From assembly GCF_900107135.1 (NCBI RefSeq), contig NZ_FNOV01000001.1, positions 536,605-600,604 on the forward strand: a DNA stretch of 64,000 nucleotides, given 5' to 3'. Numbering within the stretch: the stretch's first letter is position 1; each line of letters begins with the position of its first letter. Positions 58,736-64,000 of the stretch are shown here, piece by piece. The translations under genes and the position numbers were made by a program. The DNA is from Hymenobacter psychrophilus. Lineage in GTDB: Bacteria; Bacteroidota; Bacteroidia; Cytophagales; Hymenobacteraceae. A model generated the notes under the pieces. That model did not search any database. It saw only the letters and a list, made by a program, of their open reading frames with translations, and was not told the origin of the DNA.

Positions 58736-60211
58736 ATGTCCGAAAAAGAAGGCCATTTCCAGCGGGCCATTACGCTGTTTGATGCCGTAATGATTGTCTC
58801 CGGCAGCATGATTGGCTCCGGTATTTTTATTGTGTCGGCCGATATCAGCCGCAAAGTAGGCTCGACGGGCTGGCTGCTGGTCGTGTGGCTGCTGACGGGC
58901 GTGATTACGCTGGCCGGGGCCGTGAGCTACGGCGAGCTGTCGTCGATGTTCCCGAAGGTGGGCGGCCAGTACGTGTACCTGCGGGAGGCTTATAATAAGC
59001 TAGTGGCCTTTTTGTACGGCTGGACGCTGTTTCTGGTGATTCAGACCGGCGTAATTGCGGCCGTGGCCGTGGCGTTTGCCCGGTTTACCGGCGTACTGTT
59101 TCCCAGGATTTCGGAAACCAACGTGCTGTTCGAAGTCAAGAATATGCTGTGGCTGGGCTCGTTTAAATTCAGCATGGTGCAGCTGGTAGCCATTGTTATG
59201 CTGGTGTTTCTCACCTACATCAACTCGCGCGGGGTGCGGGCCGGCAAATGGATTTCCAACGTGTTTGGCAGCACCAAACTCGTGGCGTTGGGCCTGCTCA
59301 TTCTGTCGGGCCTTTTTCTGGGCATCAAGCAGGAAGCGCTGAGCCAGAACTTCCAGAACGTGTGGCAGGCTGTGAGCTTTGATGCCGCCGGCCAGGGCAC
59401 GCCCCTCACGGTGGCCGCCCTCGTTACGGCCATCGGCCTGGCCATGACGGGCTCCCTGTTCAGCTCCGACGCCTGGAACAACATCGGCTTCGCGGGCGAT
59501 GAAATTGTAAAGCCCGAGCGCACCATTGTGCTCAGCATGGCCCTGGGCACCGGCATCGTAACGGGCCTGTACCTGCTCATAAACGTGGTGTACCTGCTGG
59601 TGCTGCCGCTGCACGGCGACCCCGCCGCCACCGATGTGCTGGGCCGCGGCATCCAGTACGCCACCGACGACCGCGTGGGCACGGCCGCCGCCGAAAGCAT
59701 TATAGGCCCGGCCGGCGCTTACGTGATGGCCGTGCTGATTATGATCAGCACCTTCAGCGCCAACAACAGCATTCTGCTTTCGGGCGGGCGGGCCTACTAC
59801 GCCATGGCCCAGGACGGCGTATTTTTCCGGGGCATGGCCCGCCTGAACAAGGCCGGCGTACCGGGCGTGGCGTTGTGGGGGCAGTGCGCCTGGGCCTGTT
59901 TGCTGTGCCTGTCGGGTTCGTACGGCGAGTTGCTCAACTACGTGATGTTCTCGGTGATTCTGTTCTACGTCATCACCATTATTGGCATTTTCGTGCTGCG
60001 CCGCAGCCGCCCCGACGCCCCCCGCCCCTACCGCGCCTGGGGCTACCCGGTGGTGCCGCTGCTCTACATCGTGCTGGCCTCCACGTTCTGCTTCATCCTG
60101 CTCACCGACCCCGACAATTCCAAGTTTGCCCAGCGCGGTCTGCTACTCGTGGCCCTGGGCGTGCCGGTGTACTACCTGTTCCGCAGCCGGTTCAAGAAGC
60201 AAGCCGACTAG
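58736..60211 (+). CDS. APC-family amino-acid permease (LAT-like)
   Basis: A 491-residue permease with 12 membrane segments. ITLFDAVMIVSGSMIGSGIFIVSADI is the helix 1 motif (GSxIGSGIF) that binds substrate amino and carboxyl groups, EKEGHFQRA precedes it, and YGELSSMFPKVGGQYVYLREAYN is the family's helix 3 region. FSSDAWNNIGFAGDEIVKPERTI is typical of the LAT branch (exchangers of neutral amino acids). ATG 58736 (MSEKEGHFQ) is used; the upstream frame is unconserved. It shares a long IR terminator (60216-60281) with the next gene. Confidence 0.92.
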   Translation: MSEKEGHFQRAITLFDAVMIVSGSMIGSGIFIVSADISRKVGSTGWLLVVWLLTGVITLAGAVSYGELSSMFPKVGGQYVYLREAYNKLVAFLYGWTLFLVIQTGVIAAVAVAFARFTGVLFPRISETNVLFEVKNMLWLGSFKFSMVQLVAIVMLVFLTYINSRGVRAGKWISNVFGSTKLVALGLLILSGLFLGIKQEALSQNFQNVWQAVSFDAAGQGTPLTVAALVTAIGLAMTGSLFSSDAWNNIGFAGDEIVKPERTIVLSMALGTGIVTGLYLLINVVYLLVLPLHGDPAATDVLGRGIQYATDDRVGTAAAESIIGPAGAYVMAVLIMISTFSANNSILLSGGRAYYAMAQDGVFFRGMARLNKAGVPGVALWGQCAWACLLCLSGSYGELLNYVMFSVILFYVITIIGIFVLRRSRPDAPRPYRAWGYPVVPLLYIVLASTFCFILLTDPDNSKFAQRGLLLVALGVPVYYLFRSRFKKQAD

Positions 60212-60215
60212 CGGT

Positions 60216-60281
60216 AAGTCAAAAGTAAAAGCCGTTGAACGCCAGCCTAAGGGCCCGTTCAACGGCTTTTACTTTTGACTT
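60216..60281. terminator. Long palindromic bidirectional terminator
   Basis: A perfect 26-bp inverted repeat (60216-60241, 60256-60281; AAGTCAAAAGTAAAAGCC...) with a 14-base loop ends in T-rich sequence. It lies between the convergent APC and CRD genes; the A/T-rich outer stem may be a repeat as well as a terminator. Confidence 0.85.
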
Positions 60282-60300
60282 TTTCTCTTTGACTTACTTT

Positions 60301-61035
60301 CTACCGCCGGCGGCGCTTGCCGTTTTCCGTGGGCACCAGCGTTACGTTCTGGGTTTTGGTGTTGCGCGAGCGGAGCAGTTGGTCCTCGTAGCCGCCGTAG
60401 CCGTAGAGTAGCGTGTTGTCGGCGCCGGCGGGTACTTCGAGCGAGTAGTTGCCGCTGGCATCGGTGCTGGTGGCGGCCTTCGAGCCTTTGAGCAGAATGG
60501 TGGCGCCAGCCAGCGGACGACCGTTCTCATCGAGTACCCGGCCATTCATTTTCAGGGTGGTAGGAGCCAGTTCGGCCGGCTCGGCCACCACTACGGGGGC
60601 GGCCGGCACAACCGGGGCCAGCGCTACTTCATCCGCCTCATCAGCGGCAGCGACGGCAGCGGCTTCGTTGCGGGCGGCAACCGTTCGGGGGGCCTTCGGG
60701 GCCGGTTTAGCCGCATCATCAGACGTAGCGGCGGCAGTAGCGGAGGCCGAGGTGGCAGCAGCTTCCGGCGCCGGTTCGTCGGTTGGGCGCGTGGCCGTTA
60801 TGGAGGCTTCCCCCAGCTCCATTGTGGGCGTGGGCAGTTCGGGCGTGCTGTTGGGCTGCGTTATGGAGGCTGGCAGCAGCAGGTAACCTACCAGCACAAA
60901 GGCCACAATGCCCCCGGCAATCATGGCCAGCCGGCTGTTTCCCGATGATAATTCCTCTTCGTACTGGAGCGTATCGGGCGAAAAATCCTCGTTTTCGGGG
61001 GTGATTTCAGGTGTGGTGGGAGTAGAAGAGTCCAT
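60301..61035 (-). CDS. Membrane-anchored carboxypeptidase-regulatory-like (CRD) protein
   Basis: A 244-residue protein. The first 40 residues are acidic and hydrophilic, followed by one membrane helix (LAMIAGGIVAFVLVGYLLLP at about 38-57), a long Ala/Pro/Glu-rich linker to about 165, and a C-terminal CarboxypepD_reg-like domain (MNGRVLDENGRPLAGATILLKGSKAATSTDASGNYSLEVPAG) ending in KRRRR. Such domains often sit at the N-terminus of SusC receptors; here it is a stand-alone, single-pass protein with the domain in the periplasm. Start 61035 (MDSSTPTTPE) is preferred. Confidence 0.82.
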   Translation of the reverse strand: MDSSTPTTPEITPENEDFSPDTLQYEEELSSGNSRLAMIAGGIVAFVLVGYLLLPASITQPNSTPELPTPTMELGEASITATRPTDEPAPEAAATSASATAAATSDDAAKPAPKAPRTVAARNEAAAVAAADEADEVALAPVVPAAPVVVAEPAELAPTTLKMNGRVLDENGRPLAGATILLKGSKAATSTDASGNYSLEVPAGADNTLLYGYGGYEDQLLRSRNTKTQNVTLVPTENGKRRRR

Positions 61036-61425
61036 AGACGCAGCTTGATAAAAGCAAAAAAGGATGTTGCCATAGCTACCGGACTCCGACAATGGCTTCT
61101 GCATTATCTTCATCCGACACTATCGGCTCCTAAAGATATAGTATTACTGTTGTCTTTTTCAACTATTCTTCCGGTTTAAAAAGCACTTTTGCCCGAAGAA
61201 ACGGTGCTTCTGGTCCATTATTCGCAATTTCCTCCTGAACCAGCGGGGCCGGTAAAAGCCAGGGCCCCGGAGGACGTCTGGTCTTCCCCAACCGAGCCCA
61301 ACGACACGATTAAAGATAGCCAAACGTCCTCCGGGGCCCCGGCTTTTGCCGACCCCGCTACACCTCAGAAACTGTTGGAGTTACCAGGAAACGACGTAGC
61401 GTTGAGAAATAACTCAAATAGCCGT
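61036..61425. other. 390-bp gap with a long inverted repeat
   Basis: It lies between the leftward CRD gene and a leftward hydrophilic protein gene. A TATCTTTA core on the minus strand near 61131 may start the CRD transcript. The middle holds an inverted repeat (61242-61359). The plus strand frame 61189-61947 is open through the region but has no recognisable start or domain, so I do not call it. Confidence 0.7.
61242..61359. repeat. Inverted repeat, CGGGGCCCCGG type
   Basis: Arms 61242-61281 and 61320-61359 are 40-base reverse complements with about five mismatches (core GGGCCCCGGAGGACGT and GTAAAAGCC-like outer). The 38-base spacer is unique. Unlike the other repeats here, its GC-rich core GGGCCCC is itself palindromic. 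Confidence 0.88.
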
Positions 61426-61830
61426 TTAGTCCTGGGCCGGCTTGGCGGGGCCGCTGGGGGCATCTTCGCCAAATTTCTGCTCCTGGCTGCGAATGGCGTT
61501 GCCCATCTCGTAGCTGCCTTCCACATCGAAGCCGGGGCCGGTGTTGGGCTGAGCCGTGTCGGAGTGGTCGTTGCCACCCTGGGGCACGCCTTCGCTACCC
61601 CGGATAGTCAGGTTTTCGAGCTGGTCCTTCTGGTCGGCGCGCTGGGTGTAGCCGCCGGCACCCACGTTGCGCTGGGCCGAGGGGTCGGAGGCGTCTTTGC
61701 CATTGCTGAGCAGCTCGTCGTACTCTTTTTTCTGCTGGAGCTGTTCGTTGTCAGGAATGGCGCTTTGCTGGGCGTTTACTACTTCGTCGTTGCCGGTGAG
61801 GCCGGTGTTGTTCTGGTTGGAATCAGCCAT
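61426..61830 (-). CDS. Hydrophilic disordered-looking protein
   Basis: A 134-residue protein with almost no hydrophobic core: rich in Asn, Gln, Asp, Gly and Ser, no Cys or Trp (MADSNQNNTGLTGNDEVVN ... QQKKEYDELLSNGKDASDPSAQRNVGAGGYTQRADQKDQLENLTIRG). I recognise no domain. Such compositions occur in stress or desiccation proteins, but I do not claim this. The ATG at 61830 gives a compact N-terminus. Gene-scale evidence is an open frame with good codon use and normal spacing. Confidence 0.65.
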   Translation of the reverse strand: MADSNQNNTGLTGNDEVVNAQQSAIPDNEQLQQKKEYDELLSNGKDASDPSAQRNVGAGGYTQRADQKDQLENLTIRGSEGVPQGGNDHSDTAQPNTGPGFDVEGSYEMGNAIRSQEQKFGEDAPSGPAKPAQD

Positions 61831-62038
61831 GGAGAAAGAATTCTAAAAGTGGTGAAGGAAGATGGTGGCAGTACGCGGGGCCAGTGGCCGGGGTTAGGGC
61901 CGGGAGCAGAGCGGTTTGGTGGCCAAGCCGATTTAACTCAACTTTAAAATACCTTGCAGCTGTAAGTAAGTCCGGCGGCCCGCGTCTATCGGGCATATAA
62001 CCAGCCAGCCCTGGTTTCGTTTTCTTTTGATTGACGCT

Positions 62039-63373
62039 ATGCACCTCGTATTTATCGGCAACGGCATTACCGGCGTAACGGCGGCCCTCACGGCGCGCCG
62101 GCTGCAGCCCGAGGCCCGCATCACGCTGGTGTCGGCCGAAAGCGCCCACCACTTTTCGCGGCCCGCCCTGATGTACGTGTACCTGGGCGATATGCGCTAC
62201 CAGGATATCAAGCCCTACGAAGACTGGTTCTGGACCGAAAACCGCCTGGAGCTGGTACACGCCACCGCCACCGGCCTCGATACCACCGCCAACACCGTGC
62301 AGCTCGACGATGGCACCACCCTGCGCTACGACAAGCTGCTGCTGGCCACCGGCTCGCGGGGCCGGCGCGGCACCTGGCCGGGCTCGGAGCTGGGCGGGGT
62401 GCAGACCTTCGTCACGCTGCCCGACCTGGAGCTGATGACCCGCGACACCCGCCAGGGCGTGCAACAAGCTGTAATTGTGGGCGGTGGCCTGATTGGGGTG
62501 GAACTGGCCGAAATGCTGGCCGCCAAAGGCGTAGCCGTCACCATGCTCATCCGCGACGCCCGCTACTGGGGCGCGGTGCTACCCCCCGAAGAGGCCGCTT
62601 TGGTGCAGCGCCAGCTCGACGCCCACCACATCGTGTGCCGCTACGAAACCGAGCTGCAGGAAATTCTGGCCGACGAAAGCGGCCGGGTGCGGGCCGTGCG
62701 TACCAAAACCGGCGAGGAGCTACCCTGCCAGTGGCTGGGCCTGGCCATCGGCGTCGAGCCCAACCTGGACTTAGCGAAGGTGGGCGGGCTGGAAACCGAC
62801 AAGGGCGTGCTCGTGGACCAGCACCTGCAAACCAGCGCGCCCCATGTGTACGCGGCCGGCGACTGTGCCCAGCTGCGGGCATTTGCGGAGGGTGAGGTAG
62901 CCGTGGAGCAGCTCTGGTACACTGGCCGCCAGCAGGGCGAAACCGTGGCCTATACCCTCTGCAACGCCGATGCGCCCCGCTCCTACCAGCGCGGGCAGTG
63001 GTTCAACTCGGCCAAGTTTTTCGACCTCGAATACCAGACCTACGGCCGCGTACCCGCCGAACTGGCCGTGGGCGAGCATAGCTTCTGCTGGCAGCACCCG
63101 ACTCGTGAGGCGCTGTTGCGCATCAACTTCCGGCCCGGTTCGCTGGCCGTAACGGGCCTGAACGTGCTGGGCCTGCGCCAGCGCCACGACACCTGGGCCG
63201 CCTGGCTGCAGGCCGGCACGCCCGTTACCGAGGTACTGGCCAACCTGGGCGCGGCCAACTTCGACCCCGAGTTTTTCCGGCAGTACGAAGCCGCTATTGT
63301 AACGTACTTCAACCAGCAGTTTCCGCAACACGCGGTGCAGCTGCGCCGCCGCAAGGGCCTGTTCAGCCGTTAG
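62039..63373 (+). CDS. NAD(P)/FAD-dependent oxidoreductase
   Basis: A 444-residue flavoprotein. The FAD motif is HLVFIGNGITGVTAALTARRLQPEARITLVSAE (GxGxxG), a second dinucleotide motif (NAD(P)) is QQAVIVGGGLIGVELAEMLAAKGVAVTML, and the FAD-binding end is VYAAGDCAQL. The LLLATGSRG segment is the ATG motif. It is like the NADH-nitrite/rubredoxin reductase-type proteins without their extra domains; the electron acceptor is unknown. The start is ATG 62039; an in-frame TTG at 62027 is possible. The C-terminal 140 residues lack a recognisable fold. Confidence 0.86.
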   Translation: MHLVFIGNGITGVTAALTARRLQPEARITLVSAESAHHFSRPALMYVYLGDMRYQDIKPYEDWFWTENRLELVHATATGLDTTANTVQLDDGTTLRYDKLLLATGSRGRRGTWPGSELGGVQTFVTLPDLELMTRDTRQGVQQAVIVGGGLIGVELAEMLAAKGVAVTMLIRDARYWGAVLPPEEAALVQRQLDAHHIVCRYETELQEILADESGRVRAVRTKTGEELPCQWLGLAIGVEPNLDLAKVGGLETDKGVLVDQHLQTSAPHVYAAGDCAQLRAFAEGEVAVEQLWYTGRQQGETVAYTLCNADAPRSYQRGQWFNSAKFFDLEYQTYGRVPAELAVGEHSFCWQHPTREALLRINFRPGSLAVTGLNVLGLRQRHDTWAAWLQAGTPVTEVLANLGAANFDPEFFRQYEAAIVTYFNQQFPQHAVQLRRRKGLFSR

Positions 63374-63434
63374 CCGGAGTTTTCGGCGGCATAGGCCACA
63401 ACTCTCCGGCACTTTCCTCTAGTATCTTTTTCGC

Positions 63435-63662
63435 ATGGATTTCAGCAAACTCTACCATCCCAGCGCCCTCAACAGCTTCCAGTACATTGCCGTGGTGGGC
63501 GCCATCATGAGCGGCGGCGCGCAGCTTATCATCCACCTGCTCGACTACCCCCGCCCCGAAGGCTACCTCTACCTCTACTGGTGCTGGCTGGGCCTGTACA
63601 TTTTCGGCTCCTTGCTCAACCTGTTCGGCAAACCGCCCGAAGGCCACCATCACCATCATTAG
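63435..63662 (+). CDS. Small membrane protein with C-terminal His run
   Basis: A 75-residue protein with two membrane helices (about 16-35 and 47-63; YIAVVGAIMSGGAQLIIHLL and YLYWCWLGLYIFGSLLNLF) and a soluble tail that ends PPEGHHHHH. The first 15 residues are polar. The starting ATG 63435 lies 62 bases after the oxidoreductase stop, on the same strand, so the two may be co-transcribed. Histidine runs can bind metal. Function is unknown. Confidence 0.72.
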   Translation: MDFSKLYHPSALNSFQYIAVVGAIMSGGAQLIIHLLDYPRPEGYLYLYWCWLGLYIFGSLLNLFGKPPEGHHHHH

Positions 63663-63682
63663 GGCTTAGGGCTTAGGGCTTA
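63663..63682 (+). repeat. Three tandem GGGCTTA heptamers
   Basis: Following the His-tail gene, GGGCTTA is repeated three times. It abuts the outer end of the IS5-like element (GAGCCTGTTATGG), so it marks the insertion target. Confidence 0.75.
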
Positions 63683-64000
63683 GAGCCTGTTATGGACTGG
63701 TGGCCCGGAAAACGCCTTTTGCCAGCAGGAGCGTGACAAAGGCCAGGAAGTGAAATTGCTGCATGGTCAGGGCCAGGCGTTCGTAGTCACGAGCCAAGCG
63801 TCGGAAGCGGGCGGCCCAGCCGAAGCTGCGTTCGACGACCCAGCGGCGGGGCAGCAGCACAAAGCCGGTTTGGCCTTCGGGCTTGGCAATAACCTGTAAG
63901 TCAATATCGTGCACGGCGGCAGCATACGCGGCGTTTTCGCCCGTGTAGCCCTGGTCGACATAGGCCACCTGCACTTTTTGGCCCGTGACCTGCTGCACCC
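63683..64000 (-). mobile_element. IS5-like insertion sequence, right part, cut by window edge
   Basis: Its outer end is probably GAGCCTGTTATGG at 63683, next to the GGGCTTA repeats. The transposase gene lies 7 bases inside and reads out of the window. The other end and any target duplication are not visible. Confidence 0.75.
63690..64000 (-). CDS. IS5-family transposase, partial (C-terminal part)
   Basis: Only the C-terminal 103 or so residues are in the window. The DDE-type features are [11 protein letters not shown] (the second Asp and the YxGxx element) and [35 protein letters not shown], which contains the ERSFGW (E of DDE) and RRLARDYE of IS5-type (IS1031/ISL2) transposases. It catalyses DNA cutting and strand transfer of its own element. 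It is read leftwards; the beginning is to the right of position 64000. Confidence 0.93.
   Translation of the reverse strand, partial: VQQVTGQKVQVAYVDQGYTGENAAYAAAVHDIDLQVIAKPEGQTGFVLLPRRWVVERSFGWAARFRRLARDYERLALTMQQFHFLAFVTLLLAKGVFRATSP

Noticed and set aside
61189..61947. 252-codon plus-strand frame across the gap and the hydrophilic gene
   Set aside because: Crosses an inverted repeat and runs antisense to the gene at 61426-61830; no recognisable domain.

Overview
The window looks like chromosomal DNA of a high-GC member of the Bacteroidota, most likely Hymenobacter or a close Cytophagales relative. The signs are a PorT-like barrel gene coupled to ubiE, an OmpA protein with the TPR/propeller/CRD/OmpA layout of type IX secretion component PorE, Bacteroidota-only small families (DUF5606-like, CPCC, zinc-ribbon), repeated TAnnTTTG promoter cores instead of TATAAT, and a Kdo transferase that implies an LPS-type envelope. 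I see no rRNA, tRNA or CRISPR array. Family names come from motif recognition, not from database searches.

Layout. 0-11 kb: zinc-ribbon membrane proteins, a Tet-type MFS exporter, a large AddB/RecB-like PD-(D/E)XK nuclease that carries an in-frame palindromic repeat, a nucleoside deaminase, an MscS channel and a CBS-ClC channel. 11-19.7 kb: RNase HI, TrmN6, a two-gene ABC exporter with a 9-bp tandem repeat before the ATPase, a saccharopine-dehydrogenase-like enzyme, cytidine deaminase, an esterase, an SDR, then porT and ubiE. 19.8-31.8 kb: the PorE-like protein, EngB, a TonB-C protein, fructose-bisphosphatase, aspartokinase, a crotonase, a PerR-like repressor next to a 2-Cys peroxiredoxin, WaaA and RsgA. 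32-38.6 kb: gyrB, a dnaB interrupted by a 340-residue intein with a LAGLIDADG endonuclease, and mpl behind an 18-C homopolymer. 38.6-47 kb: fasciclin lipoprotein, cyclophilin, a MoxR-type ATPase with a VWA partner, a FemAB/GNAT-like protein, DUF427, a PliI-like lipoprotein and an acyl-ACP desaturase. 47-54 kb: a surface-glycan region (two multi-spanning GT-C-like proteins, a GT2, a flippase, a second FemAB-like protein). 54-64 kb: CorA, a 917-aa membrane-anchored propeller protein, an APC permease, a CRD anchor protein, an FAD oxidoreductase, a small membrane protein with a natural His tail, and the end of an IS5-like element running off the right edge.

The most unusual layer is between and inside genes. 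At least ten long inverted repeats sit in the gaps; many share a core close to GTCATTCTGAGCGCAGCGAA, some are bordered by GTGATTAGTGATTAGTGA runs that touch or supply the stop codons, and another kind uses GCTGTTAGC units. One unrelated 136-bp palindrome lies in frame inside the nuclease gene, like the Rickettsia palindromic elements. Together with the dnaB intein, this makes invasion of essential genes by small elements the main theme of the window.
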